Assembly (NCBI GenBank): GCA_040878395.1
Contig: JBBDMI010000007.1
Span: forward strand, 1 to 64,000
Reading direction: 5' to 3'
DNA length: 64,000 bases
From: Candidatus Dependentiae bacterium
GTDB lineage: Bacteria > Babelota > Babeliae > Babelales > Vermiphilaceae
The position numbers were made by a program, and so were the translations under genes. The notes beneath the pieces were generated by a model. The model was not told the DNA's origin, did no database searches, and saw only the letters and a program-made list of their open reading frames with translations. This document shows, piece after piece, positions 9,538 through 18,695 of the stretch (its first letter is position 1; each line of letters starts with the position of its first letter).

Positions 9538-9571
9538 ATGATGCGTGAACCATTAATAACTTACGCATCAT
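9538..9571 (-). terminator. Perfect 9-bp hairpin with T run
   Basis: ATGATGCGT / ACGCATCAT with a 16-base loop. Read on the minus strand it is followed after one base by eight T residues, like a terminator, but no minus-strand gene lies just upstream. It could insulate gyrA from antisense transcription. Confidence 0.5.
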
Positions 9572-9696
9572 ATTAAATTATTAATCTGTTATAAAAAAGA
9601 CTTTGAGTAACTTTATGAAATAGTTTTTTATAAAGCGATTCAACTACCATTACAATTTTCCAAAAAAAATTACGATATTGCTAAAAAAAAACATCC

Positions 9697-10227
9697 ATGC
9701 TATTAAGAGAAAAGAGAGAAAAAATGAGAGAAAAAATGAGAGAAAAAAAGAAGCAAAAAATATTAATTGCACTATGTGCGATAAGCCTATCACATTATAT
9801 ATTAGGCAACATTCCCGTCCCAACACAACAGCGTATGTGGCAGAACATCATTGACGACTTACTTCTTGATATGACCATTGACTCTAAAGTCGACCAAATT
9901 CAGCTAACTGCAAACACTATAGAAAGCAAAGTATGCACCATAGATTCTAAAGTTGATGCAATTCAATCAACATTAAATAGCATAGATTTCGATGGCAGTG
10001 TGATTGATCAGGTTGATAGTAAACTGTGCGCATTGGATATGCTCATTCGCGGCACAGAGGATAGCAAGCTTGATGTGATCATAGATCTTGATGAAAATAC
10101 ATTAAGTAAAGTCTGCACTATTGACAGTAAAGTTGATGTGATCGATGCAGAAATTGAACAAGTTCAATCGAAAGTATGTGCAATTGATAGCAAAGTTGAT
10201 TTCATCATCCAACTTTTACTGATCTAA
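9697..10227 (+). CDS. Exported IDSKVD-repeat protein
   Basis: No family recognised. A basic N-terminus built from repeated REKM units leads into a hydrophobic stretch (KILIALCAISLSHYILG) that looks like a signal peptide or anchor. The rest is made of repeated segments of the type SKVCTIDSKVDAIQ, seen about six times at irregular spacing. Hydrophobic residues at heptad-like positions suggest a coiled coil or trimeric stalk. Cysteines occur in a fixed repeat position (KVCTID, KVCAID, KLCALD). The start is uncertain: ATGs at 9724 and 9736 follow GAGAG-rich sequence better than the first ATG does. It converges on dps across a shared terminator. Confidence 0.7.
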   Translation: MLLREKREKMREKMREKKKQKILIALCAISLSHYILGNIPVPTQQRMWQNIIDDLLLDMTIDSKVDQIQLTANTIESKVCTIDSKVDAIQSTLNSIDFDGSVIDQVDSKLCALDMLIRGTEDSKLDVIIDLDENTLSKVCTIDSKVDVIDAEIEQVQSKVCAIDSKVDFIIQLLLI

Positions 10228-10285
10228 TGTGATGCCTTAATGAACGCCTAAGTATAATCGTGGTTATAAACCAAAAAGAACAATT

Positions 10286-10318
10286 AAAAAAGAGCTCATG
10301 GAGTATGAGCTCTTTTTT
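10286..10318. terminator. Bidirectional terminator
   Basis: Stem AAAAAAGAGCTCAT / ATGAGCTCTTTTTT with a five-base loop, between two convergent genes. T runs are present on both strands. Confidence 0.92.
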
Positions 10319-10339
10319 AATTTAATTTATTGTATCTTC

Positions 10340-10927
10340 TTACTGACCTAACAAATGAGCACGCAACATCCAAGCAGCTTTTTCATGCTTTTCAATTAAA
10401 TCAGATACAAAATTGTTAGTACCTGTATCATTTATTTCCACTGTATAGATAACCAGCTCACGTAAATTTTTGATAATAGACTCATGCCCTTCAAGCAACA
10501 GTTTTATCATCATATTTGCACTCGGATTAACATCAGGATTTTCAGGAATATTCGTGTTTTCAATAAATTCTGCCAATGAACCATACGCTTTAAAACCTAA
10601 TGCACGTACACGTTCAGCAACCAAATCAACATTAGCTGCAAGCTGATCATATTGCTTATTAAACAGTTTATGCAATGAACCAAAAAATGGACCAACTACA
10701 TTCCAATGAAATTTTTGTGTCTTAATATATAATGTATATTCATCAGCAAGAAGTGTATTTAACCTTTGAGCGACGTCTTTACGTTGAGCTTCATTCAATC
10801 CGATGTTAACCAATTCTTCACTTTTTCCCATTGGCACATCTTCTATAGTTACACTTGAATTAAGTGCTTGATCTTGAGCTATCGCCATTTGAGCCAAAAA
10901 AACTAGGCAAAACAAGTTTTTTTTCAT
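10340..10927 (-). CDS. Dps/ferritin-like protein with signal peptide
   Basis: Dps proteins oxidise and store iron in a 12-subunit shell. The core matches the family: FHWNVVGPFFGSLH with His74 and His86, then VDLVAER with Asp101 and Glu105, the inter-subunit ferroxidase ligands. The usual acidic residue four positions after the second His is Asn90, so iron binding may be altered. Unusually, the protein starts with a signal peptide (MKKNLFCLVFLAQMAIAQ) and about 20 further residues before the core. It is therefore probably exported, whereas classical Dps is cytoplasmic. AAGGA precedes the start. It may scavenge iron or peroxide outside the cytoplasm. Confidence 0.88.
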   Translation of the reverse strand: MKKNLFCLVFLAQMAIAQDQALNSSVTIEDVPMGKSEELVNIGLNEAQRKDVAQRLNTLLADEYTLYIKTQKFHWNVVGPFFGSLHKLFNKQYDQLAANVDLVAERVRALGFKAYGSLAEFIENTNIPENPDVNPSANMMIKLLLEGHESIIKNLRELVIYTVEINDTGTNNFVSDLIEKHEKAAWMLRAHLLGQ

Positions 10928-11150
10928 TATTTATCCTTTTTCTATAAAAACAGCCTCAAAAGAGATGTTTTGACAATATTACTTATTCATATTTATAGTA
11001 GCTAAAACTATTTCAACTTGTCAATGATTTTAATAATTAATAATCAATCCTGATCAGCCAATCCAATCATATACAACACTCTATTTTTACTTTATAATTT
11101 TACCTATCAACAAAATTGTCATTTTAAAACCTAAAAAAATAGCTGAAAAT

Positions 11151-12968
11151 ATGGATTTATCAAAAATTAATTTAAAAGATTTTCATCCCAGTCATGTACG
11201 TAATTTCTCAATCATTGCCCATATCGATCATGGCAAGTCCACCCTCTCTGATCGTTTGCTGGAATTTACCGGCACCTTATCCGATCGTAATAAAAATGAA
11301 CAATTTTTGGACAAACTCCAAGTAGAAAAAGAGCGTGGGATCACCGTTAAAGCACAAACCGTTTCTATGTTCTATGAATACGATGGCGAACTGTATCTAT
11401 TAAATTTAATTGATACTCCCGGCCATGTTGACTTTAATTATGAAGTCTCACGTTCATTATACGCATGCCAAGGTGCATTGCTTGTTGTTGATGCAGCACA
11501 AGGTGTGGAAGCACAAACAATGGCCAATTTTTACTTAGCTTTTGAACAAGACTTAACCATGATTCCGGTTATTAATAAAGTTGATATGGCAAATGCACAA
11601 CCAGAAAAAGTTACTGTACAACTTGAAAAACTGTTCGATTTTCAACCGAATGAAATGATTCTTGCTTCTGCAAAATCCGGTATCGGTATCAAAGAAATTT
11701 TAGATGCTATCGTTACATGTATTCCTGCACCAAAAGGTGATGAAGAAAAACCACTTAAAGCATTACTATTCGATTCATGGTTTGATGAATATCGCGGTGT
11801 GATATGTTTGATTGCAGTACAAGATGGTTGTATCAAAAAAGGTGATAACATCAGTTTAGCTCAAACCGGCAGGCATTACGAAGTGCTGGAAGTCGGGTTG
11901 ATGTATCCAGATCAACAACCGACCCATGCTTTATATCCCGGTCAAGTTGGTTATTTAATTTCCGGTATGAAAACGGTAAAAGAAGCACAAGTTGGCGACA
12001 CCATTGGCGCTTATAAAAAAAATATTGAACCATTTCCAGGATTTCGTCCTGCAAAACCGATGGTATTTGCCGGTATATTTCCCGTTGAAACCAATGACTT
12101 TCCTGAACTTTCCGATGCTATTGAAAAACTTGTACTCAATGATGCAAGTGTAACAGTTACCAAAACATCATCGCCTGCACTGGGTCTTGGTTTTGTGTGT
12201 GGATTTCTTGGATTGTTGCATATGGATGTATTCAAACAACGGCTTGAACAAGAATATGATCTATCAGTCATCGCAACTGCACCTAGTGTACTCTATAAGA
12301 TAGATTTGAAAGATGGCTCTAAAATACAGGTCGAAACACCATCAGATTTCCCTGATCCGAGTAGAATTGAAACCATTTATGAACCGATAATATCGGCAAC
12401 TATCATTGTACCAAGAGAATATTTGGGCAATATGATAAAATTGTGTGAAGAAAAACGAGGCATTCAAACCGATCTTTCATACATGGATGAAGAACGTATT
12501 ATTTTAAAATACAAACTCCCCCTTAATGAAGTGGCAACCGATTTTTATGATCAACTAAAATCAATGAGCTCCGGTTATGCGAGTTTTGATTATGAAGAAT
12601 CTGGCTATGAACCTTCTGATTTGGTCAAAATGGATATCCTACTGAACAAAAAGCCTGTCGATGCTTTATCAGTTATCGTACACAAAGATAAATCATACCA
12701 TCTTGGTAGAGATTTAGCCGAAAAATTACGTAAAGTTATTCCACGTCAATTATATGAGGTCGCTATTCAAGCAGCAATCGGTGCAAAAATCATTGCACGT
12801 GAATCAGTTGCTGCATTGCGCAAAGACGTAACCGCTAAATGTTACGGCGGTGATATTTCACGTAAACGTAAATTACTTGAAAAACAGAAAAAAGGTAAAA
12901 AGCGTATGAAACAAGTTGGTAACGTAGAAGTCCCACAAGAAGCTTTCCTTGCTATTTTGAAAAAATAA
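11151..12968 (+). CDS. lepA: Elongation factor 4 (LepA)
   Basis: Ribosome-dependent GTPase linked to back-translocation and initiation or assembly. The G motifs are clear: AHIDHGKST (G1), ITVKAQT (switch), DTPGH (G3) and NKVD (G4). The EF-G-like domains follow, then the LepA-specific C-terminal domain (CYGGDISRKRKLLEKQKKGKKRMK). The 605-residue length is normal. No strong Shine-Dalgarno is seen ahead of the ATG. The upstream 220 bases are AT-rich with no gene. The M48 pair follows on the same strand after 49 bases. Confidence 0.97.
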   Translation: MDLSKINLKDFHPSHVRNFSIIAHIDHGKSTLSDRLLEFTGTLSDRNKNEQFLDKLQVEKERGITVKAQTVSMFYEYDGELYLLNLIDTPGHVDFNYEVSRSLYACQGALLVVDAAQGVEAQTMANFYLAFEQDLTMIPVINKVDMANAQPEKVTVQLEKLFDFQPNEMILASAKSGIGIKEILDAIVTCIPAPKGDEEKPLKALLFDSWFDEYRGVICLIAVQDGCIKKGDNISLAQTGRHYEVLEVGLMYPDQQPTHALYPGQVGYLISGMKTVKEAQVGDTIGAYKKNIEPFPGFRPAKPMVFAGIFPVETNDFPELSDAIEKLVLNDASVTVTKTSSPALGLGFVCGFLGLLHMDVFKQRLEQEYDLSVIATAPSVLYKIDLKDGSKIQVETPSDFPDPSRIETIYEPIISATIIVPREYLGNMIKLCEEKRGIQTDLSYMDEERIILKYKLPLNEVATDFYDQLKSMSSGYASFDYEESGYEPSDLVKMDILLNKKPVDALSVIVHKDKSYHLGRDLAEKLRKVIPRQLYEVAIQAAIGAKIIARESVAALRKDVTAKCYGGDISRKRKLLEKQKKGKKRMKQVGNVEVPQEAFLAILKK

Positions 12969-13000
12969 CTCATTATATACAACAATATTTATCATTTAAA

Positions 13001-13062
13001 AACACCAAAGGATTTGTATGAAAAAACTGATACTTTCAGCTACATTACTTTTAACTATGCAT
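13001..13062 (+). repeat. Duplicated leader/signal-peptide block, copy 1
   Basis: These 62 bases cover the ribosome site and the first 15 codons of the first M48 gene. They match 13894-13955, in front of the second M48 gene, at 61 of 62 positions, although the mature proteins have diverged strongly. Confidence 0.9.
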
Positions 13063-13854
13063 AGTGCTAATTACACAAAGGGTGATGATCAAGCTTTAGC
13101 ACCAAGAATCACTCGCGAGCAAAAATGGGAACAGTATGAACAGAATAGATTAGCACATACATCACCATGGAAAAAAGTAAAAGAATTTTGCTACGAATGG
13201 AAAGAATCAATAAAACATATTTTTTTATTAGATATATTATTTTTTAAAAATAATCGAATCACCACGGATCAAGCTCAAGAAATATTAAAAAAATTTGGAC
13301 GAAATTTAAATGATGTGACAATTTTAGATAAACCAATGGCAGGACCGGCTTGTACCATTTTTAATACCATTATTATTGATCACAAAAAAATGTCCAAACT
13401 TACCAAAGAAGAACAAGCTTTTATTCTCGGACACGAGATTGTTCATTTAAAAAAGAAAGACTGGCTCACCCGATTACTTTTTGCACTATTTCTAGAGCAA
13501 GTCAAAGAATATGGTCTAAATAAAGTACTAAATAATCCAAAGCCAATTGAATACTTCATATTTTGGTTAATATTAGAAGCTTATGTATGCATTCCATTAT
13601 CATTAAAGCTTTCACGCTATCAAGAAAAACGATGTGATCTTGAAGCAGCCAAAACACTAGGACTGGCCCGAGCTGGTGCCTCTGCTTTTGAAAAAATACG
13701 TAAAAAATGGATTTCAAAACAAGAAGTACCCTTAAACCCAAATGGTATATGGCATAATTTACAAACATGGTTTGGAATAAAACTTTCACATCCTGAATTA
13801 CATGACAGAACCGAATATCTATTAGAACTGGCAGAAAAACAAGAGCGACTCTAA
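13018..13854 (+). CDS. Exported M48-family metalloprotease, copy 1
   Basis: A zinc-dependent peptidase by motif: HEIVH at residues 139-143, with the likely third ligand in the downstream segment CDLEAAKTLG. It starts with a signal peptide (MKKLILSATLLLTMHSANYTKG). A central hydrophobic stretch (YFIFWLILEAYVCIPLSL) lies between the zinc motif and the third ligand, as in M48 proteases of the HtpX/Ste24 type, though shorter. AAAGGA lies ahead of the start. It is followed by a paralogue and then by the metal-uptake genes. The substrate is unknown; quality control of exported proteins or host proteins are both possible. Confidence 0.8.
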   Translation: MKKLILSATLLLTMHSANYTKGDDQALAPRITREQKWEQYEQNRLAHTSPWKKVKEFCYEWKESIKHIFLLDILFFKNNRITTDQAQEILKKFGRNLNDVTILDKPMAGPACTIFNTIIIDHKKMSKLTKEEQAFILGHEIVHLKKKDWLTRLLFALFLEQVKEYGLNKVLNNPKPIEYFIFWLILEAYVCIPLSLKLSRYQEKRCDLEAAKTLGLARAGASAFEKIRKKWISKQEVPLNPNGIWHNLQTWFGIKLSHPELHDRTEYLLELAEKQERL

Positions 13855-13893
13855 TTTCATGTCTAACAGCCGATTTTTTCATTTTAAAACATC

Positions 13894-13955
13894 AACACCA
13901 AAGGATTTGTATGAAAAAACTGATACTTTCAGCTATATTACTTTTAACTATGCAT
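13894..13955 (+). repeat. Duplicated leader/signal-peptide block, copy 2
   Basis: Second copy of the 62-base block at 13001-13062, differing at one base. It includes the ribosome site and the signal-peptide start of the second M48 gene. Confidence 0.9.
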
Positions 13956-14696
13956 GGCATAAGCGCGATGGGAGATGCAAAGGCTCTTGAGCCCAATATC
14001 ACCGCAGAGCAACGATGGCAACAATATGAAGACAATCGACTGTTAGACAAATCTCAGTGGGAAAGCATCAAAGAATTTTTTTATGAAAATTATCAAGACA
14101 TCAAACAACTCATGTTACTTGATATTCTATTTTTTAAAATTAATAGAATTGAAACTGAATTCGCTCAAGAAATATTACAAAAATTCGGTCGTAGTCTAGA
14201 TAACGTTACTATTCTACACAAAGACCTTAGAAGCTCATACCCTAGACAATCATTTACTATTTTTAACACTATCGTCATTGATCAATCAAAAATAGCAAAA
14301 TACACAAAAGAAGAGCAGGCTTTTCTTTTGGGCCACGAAATTTCACACCTTAAGAATAAACATTGGATCTATAAAATTATACTTGCTGCCTTACTAACAA
14401 CTTTACTAGGACCTCCTTTTGGAATCCCTTGCTATAATTATTGTTCACGAAATATGGACTTAAGTGCAGACAAAGAAGCTGCATATCTTTTAAATTCTGC
14501 AAATGAAGGCATCTCAGCACTTGAAAAAATGCGCCGTAAAGTAATCTCTAAAGCAAATTTTATGATGAATCCAAATGGGATCCAAAAAACATTATTAAAT
14601 TGGTTTAGTATAATCTTTGGTCGACATCCGACCTTTGAACAACGTATTGAAATGCTAAAAAAACATAATACTATAACAAAAAAGAGTACCCCTTAA
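13911..14696 (+). CDS. Exported M48-family metalloprotease, copy 2
   Basis: Paralogue of the preceding gene, with zinc motif HEISH at residues 142-146 and third-ligand segment SADKEAAYLLNSA. The signal peptide (MKKLILSAILLLTMHGISAMG) is almost the same as in copy 1 at DNA level. The mature region has clearly drifted, keeping blocks such as LDILFFK, AQEIL and EEQAF. A hydrophobic segment (IILAALLTTLLGPPFGIPC) follows the zinc site. The stop is five bases before the metal-binding-protein gene, so transcription is probably continuous into the uptake operon. Confidence 0.8.
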   Translation: MKKLILSAILLLTMHGISAMGDAKALEPNITAEQRWQQYEDNRLLDKSQWESIKEFFYENYQDIKQLMLLDILFFKINRIETEFAQEILQKFGRSLDNVTILHKDLRSSYPRQSFTIFNTIVIDQSKIAKYTKEEQAFLLGHEISHLKNKHWIYKIILAALLTTLLGPPFGIPCYNYCSRNMDLSADKEAAYLLNSANEGISALEKMRRKVISKANFMMNPNGIQKTLLNWFSIIFGRHPTFEQRIEMLKKHNTITKKSTP

Positions 14697-14701
14697 TAAA
14701 C

Positions 14702-15640
14702 ATGCAAAAACAATCGATATTTATTGCAGCAGTTATAATTTCTATAACTGCTGTTTCCATATTTTTTTTCCCGACCATATACCAGCAAAATAATAATAGT
14801 TCACTACATGTAACCGTAACAACAAGTATTATTGCCGATGCGGTCACACAGATTGCCGGCAAACACATTACAGTGCATACATTAATGGGTCCGGGTATTG
14901 ATCCGCATTCATATCATGCACGATTGAGTGATATACGTGCATTATTATCATCAGATATAATTTTGTATAACGGTTTACATTTGGAAGGTAAAATGGCCAG
15001 TATTTTGGAAAAAATGCAAACCATGAAGCCAACATATGCTGTAGCGAACATCATTGATCAAACGAAACTGATTCAATCTGATGAATTTGATGGTATATAT
15101 GATCCACACATTTGGTTTGATGTAACGCTATGGATAGAAGTAATTGCATATATTACCGATATTTTAATTAAACATGATCAAACAAACGCAAAAATATATA
15201 GACATAATTACGCTAGTTATGTGACACAATTGCAAAAAATGCACCATAGAATACAAACCAAAATTAAAGAGATCCCTAAGAAGGATAGATTTTTGGTAAC
15301 AACACATGATGCATTTTCCTATTTTGGCCGTATATACGATATTAATGTAATTGCATTACAAGGTATCAATTTAGACGCAGAACCATGCATCACCGACATA
15401 CAACAGTTAGTACAAGTTATTGTAAAAAACAATATAAAAACTATTTTTGTTGAATCATCATTACCGCATCGCAGCATGCAAGCAATTAGTCAAGCAGTTC
15501 ACGCTTATGGTTGGCAGGTACAGATTGGTGATGAACTTTATTCTGATGCACTCGGTCCACAACATTCAGATGCTCATACATACATCGGAATGCTCAAACA
15601 TAATGTAAACTCAGTTGTAAATGGCCTCAATTCACGGTAA
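14702..15640 (+). CDS. Metal ABC transporter substrate-binding protein (ZnuA/TroA type)
   Basis: Captures Zn, Mn or Fe outside the inner membrane and passes it to the permease. An N-terminal hydrophobic segment serves as signal or anchor. The cluster A-I pattern is clear: TTSIIADAVTQIAG, DPHSYH and NGLHLEG (His ligands), DPHIWFDV, THDAFSYFGR, FVESSLPHRSM, and a final acidic ligand in IGDELYSDALG. There is no His-rich loop of the kind often found in zinc-specific ZnuA, so the metal is undecided. It heads an operon with an ATPase and two permeases, but an unknown exported protein gene lies between. Confidence 0.88.
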   Translation: MQKQSIFIAAVIISITAVSIFFFPTIYQQNNNSSLHVTVTTSIIADAVTQIAGKHITVHTLMGPGIDPHSYHARLSDIRALLSSDIILYNGLHLEGKMASILEKMQTMKPTYAVANIIDQTKLIQSDEFDGIYDPHIWFDVTLWIEVIAYITDILIKHDQTNAKIYRHNYASYVTQLQKMHHRIQTKIKEIPKKDRFLVTTHDAFSYFGRIYDINVIALQGINLDAEPCITDIQQLVQVIVKNNIKTIFVESSLPHRSMQAISQAVHAYGWQVQIGDELYSDALGPQHSDAHTYIGMLKHNVNSVVNGLNSR

Positions 15641-15684
15641 ACTATGTACATTCAAATATTAAAACTTGCACGAAGGAATTTTTC

Positions 15685-17019
15685 ATGATCAATCAAAAAC
15701 TTTTATCACTGTTGCTTTGCGTTATCTTTATTACAGAAATATCTGCACAAGATGAACGTATTGATACAGCCTTGCAAAACAACACAGCTGAAACATCAAC
15801 ATCAGAAGTCCATACTGCACAAACTCCAGCTGAAATCGTCATTGATCGAGAACAATTACAACAATTTACACTTCTGATGGCATGGATGAAACAACAAGCA
15901 AATGAAAACAATATGGAAGTTGGTACCCAAGAAGTTGTTGATGCCGTTGAATGGAAAAAAATATGCAAGCAGATTGGCCTGGATATGTCGCCCACACAGT
16001 TCTTGATGCATATGACACAAACTAATGGTGATTTCACTCAATATAAAATTTTTTGCGAACAAAATAAGATTCCCTACACAGCCCCTATAGAACTGTTTAA
16101 TGCATATATTGATACGGTAAAAAAACAAAATAAAAATGCATTAAAAGCAATAGCTATTGGCATCGGTATCGGTGCCGGTACTACTACCGCAGCTACAAAA
16201 TGGCAGGCATTGCCATCAGAGCAAAAACAAAAGATAACCGATCAATTAAAAAATGAAGCAAAAAAAACTGCATCGAAGTCAATCAATGGAGGCTTCAAAC
16301 TCCTTGAAATCGCCTTGAAAAGATATTGTATTGAAGATAAAACAATATATCTACCCAATGGCACACCAATAACATCTCACCATCAGCTCACGAGTATCGC
16401 TGTTCAAACAACAAACAGTATCGTAAACGAAGAAGTAAAAGCATATTTAAACAAAAATCAAAAACGTACTGTTATTCAAATGACACGTGATGGATCAATC
16501 TTACTCGGAAATAATATAGCAAATGTCCTTATAGATAATTCACCACTACCGGAAGATACCGTTTTACTTTCATTTGAAAATGGGCAATACGTTAAATTAT
16601 CTACAAATCAATTTATAGGCGCAGTCAAAGGATGCACAAAAGATTCATTGACACAATTTTGCCATACAAAACTAACAAATGCAGATAAAAAACTTAATTT
16701 TTCTGCTGAATTTGTAGGCAACAGCATATTGATAAATCTTCTGAATGAATTCATTTTTGATAATGCCTTAGAAGTTGGAAGAAAATATGCCCCTGAACAA
16801 ACTCAAGCGATTACGCAACTCGGATGGGAAAGCGCTGTCAAAGAATACGGAACAAAATTTATTGCAGCATGCATAGTAACTTATGGTCCGGAAATGGTTA
16901 AAAATATCGTTGTAACTTATGGCCCGGAAATGGTTAAAAATATCGTTGTAACTTATGGCCCGGAAATGGTTAAAAATATCGTTGCGAGCTATATTGGCAA
17001 CTGTATGCCTACTCTTTAA
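15685..17019 (+). CDS. Exported protein of unknown function inside the metal-uptake operon
   Basis: No family recognised. It has a signal peptide (MINQKLLSLLLCVIFITEISAQ) and a helical Gln/Glu-rich N-terminal half. A Gly/Ala/Thr stretch (AIAIGIGIGAGTTTAATKW) could be a short membrane or flexible segment. A more globular region of about 200 residues follows, and then three copies of a 12-residue repeat (VTYGPEMVKNIV) at the C-terminus. AAGGA precedes the start. It lies 44 bases after the binding-protein gene and 39 before the ATPase gene, all on the same strand, so a link with metal uptake is suggested by position only. Confidence 0.7.
   Translation: MINQKLLSLLLCVIFITEISAQDERIDTALQNNTAETSTSEVHTAQTPAEIVIDREQLQQFTLLMAWMKQQANENNMEVGTQEVVDAVEWKKICKQIGLDMSPTQFLMHMTQTNGDFTQYKIFCEQNKIPYTAPIELFNAYIDTVKKQNKNALKAIAIGIGIGAGTTTAATKWQALPSEQKQKITDQLKNEAKKTASKSINGGFKLLEIALKRYCIEDKTIYLPNGTPITSHHQLTSIAVQTTNSIVNEEVKAYLNKNQKRTVIQMTRDGSILLGNNIANVLIDNSPLPEDTVLLSFENGQYVKLSTNQFIGAVKGCTKDSLTQFCHTKLTNADKKLNFSAEFVGNSILINLLNEFIFDNALEVGRKYAPEQTQAITQLGWESAVKEYGTKFIAACIVTYGPEMVKNIVVTYGPEMVKNIVVTYGPEMVKNIVASYIGNCMPTL
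16876..16983 (+). repeat. Three 36-bp tandem repeats in coding sequence
   Basis: Units 16876-16911, 16912-16947 and 16948-16983 are nearly identical (one base differs in the first). They encode VTYGPEMVKNIV three times. The unit length keeps the reading frame, so copy number can change without breaking the gene. Confidence 0.95.
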
Positions 17020-17058
17020 AAATAATAAAAACCGTTTAAAAAATACGAAAATCAAAAA

Positions 17059-17781
17059 ATGCGCCCAATCATTTCAATAGAAAATCTCACCGTTACCTAT
17101 CACGAAAAGGTACTTTTGTGGTGCATACATGCAAAAATAATGCCTGGCAACATTGTTGGCATTATGGGACCAAATGGCGCAGGAAAATCAACGTTACTCA
17201 AAACGATGATCGGCACCTTAAAACCGTTCGCCGGCACAATTTCATTTTTTGGACAAACATTTAAAAAACATGCATTGAAAATTGCTTATATTCCTCAACG
17301 CAGTGAAGTTGACTGGGATTTTCCTATCACAGTAAAAGAAGTGGTCATGATGGGACGCTACGGACATATCGGTTGGTTTGGATCGCCGCAACAAACTGAT
17401 TATGATCATGTATCCAATGCCCTTGAAATGGTTAACATGCAATATTTGGCAGATCGACATATTGCTGAACTTTCCGGCGGCCAACAACAACGTGTATTTT
17501 TAGCTCGTGCATTGGCACAACAATCTGAAATTTATCTACTCGATGAACCGTTCATTGGCATTGATACAACAACCGAAAAAGCGATAATGAACGTCTTAAA
17601 ACAGTTACGCAACGAAGGCAAAACTATTGTTATCGTGCATCATGATTTGCAAACAGTAGAGAACTATTTTGACCAACTATTATTATTAAATGTAAAACAA
17701 ACTGCATTTGGTCCAGTTAATCAAATATATAATCAAGAAATCATACAACAAACCTACGCACAACATACAGGCAGACTATGA
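17059..17781 (+). CDS. Metal ABC transporter ATP-binding protein
   Basis: ATPase driving metal import (ZnuC/TroB/MntB type). Walker A is GPNGAGKST (residues 37-45), the signature motif is LSGGQQQR, Walker B is IYLLDEPF, and the switch His is in VIVHHDL. Length 240 is standard. The segment DWDFPITVKEVVMMGRYGHIGWF is typical of the Mn/Zn/Fe subgroup. Its stop overlaps the start of the first permease (ATGA), which suggests translational coupling. Confidence 0.95.
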   Translation: MRPIISIENLTVTYHEKVLLWCIHAKIMPGNIVGIMGPNGAGKSTLLKTMIGTLKPFAGTISFFGQTFKKHALKIAYIPQRSEVDWDFPITVKEVVMMGRYGHIGWFGSPQQTDYDHVSNALEMVNMQYLADRHIAELSGGQQQRVFLARALAQQSEIYLLDEPFIGIDTTTEKAIMNVLKQLRNEGKTIVIVHHDLQTVENYFDQLLLLNVKQTAFGPVNQIYNQEIIQQTYAQHTGRL

Positions 17782-18695
17782 TTTCATTATTACACGATAT
17801 ATGCATGGATTATACTTTGCGTACGATCATAATCGGCACGGCACTTTTTGGTATAACAAGTGCAATCATTGGTTCTTTTGCATTCATGCAAAAACAAAGC
17901 TTACTCGGTGATGTTATTTCACACGCCACACTACCGGGTATTGTATTGGCCTTCTTTTTTACGCAAAGCAAGCAACCAATTGTTCTTTTGATGGGTGGCG
18001 CTCTGTCGGCAATATTGGGTACATCACTCATGTATGTTATCATACAGAAAACCACCCTCAAAAAAGATGCCGCGTTGGGTATTATTTTATCTGTATTTTT
18101 TGGATTTGGCTTAGTGTTACTCACTTGGGTGCAACAATTTCCTAACGCACAACATGGCATGTTGATTAAATACATTTTTGGCAATGCATCGACACTCATG
18201 CAACATGATCTGCATGTCATCGGTTTTGTTTGTTTATTAATCTGCACAACAATTGCTTTGCTTTGGAAAGAATGCAAACTGGTGGTTTTTGATGCAGCAT
18301 ATGCTCAATGCATTGGTTATCCAGTCTTAACCATACAATGCATACTGATTTTTTTAACTATCATTTGCATTATTGTTGGTTTACAATTGGTAGGTGTTAT
18401 ATTAATGAGTAGTTTTTTGATTGCGCCATCAGCTGCAGCACGTCAATGGACTACAAAATTTGGTTCTATGGTGTTACTTGCTATGTTTTTCGGTTTTTTT
18501 TCTTCAGTTTCAGGTGCTTTAATAAGTGCACAATATGAGCAACTACCAACCGGACCTGTTATTGTAGTTGTTGCGAGTATTATTGTTTTTATTTCACTTA
18601 TGTGCGCACCAAAACGTGGTGTGTATAAAAAAATTAAACGCCAACGAACTATCAACAGGCATATTCCCGAATGCCCTTTAGAGCAAAAATCATGA
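17778..18695 (+). CDS. Metal ABC transporter permease, first subunit (TroC/ZnuB type)
   Basis: Integral membrane subunit of the ABC-3 family, with about eight hydrophobic segments. Family blocks are present: GDVISHATLPGIVLAFF near the N-terminus and QLVGVILMSSFLIAPSAAARQW in the second half. The protein ends in a basic cytoplasmic tail. It overlaps the ATPase gene upstream (ATGA) and the second permease downstream (ATGA at 18692), so the three are surely one transcript. Two different permeases in one operon recall the TroCD and YtgCD arrangements. Confidence 0.93.
   Translation: MISLLHDICMDYTLRTIIIGTALFGITSAIIGSFAFMQKQSLLGDVISHATLPGIVLAFFFTQSKQPIVLLMGGALSAILGTSLMYVIIQKTTLKKDAALGIILSVFFGFGLVLLTWVQQFPNAQHGMLIKYIFGNASTLMQHDLHVIGFVCLLICTTIALLWKECKLVVFDAAYAQCIGYPVLTIQCILIFLTIICIIVGLQLVGVILMSSFLIAPSAAARQWTTKFGSMVLLAMFFGFFSSVSGALISAQYEQLPTGPVIVVVASIIVFISLMCAPKRGVYKKIKRQRTINRHIPECPLEQKS

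Larger units (their letters stand above)
9365..9696. other. Divergent intergenic region
   Basis: AT-rich spacer between gyrA (leftward) and the IDSKVD-repeat gene (rightward). It holds a candidate gyrA promoter and one perfect hairpin, listed separately. I see no gene in it. Confidence 0.7.
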
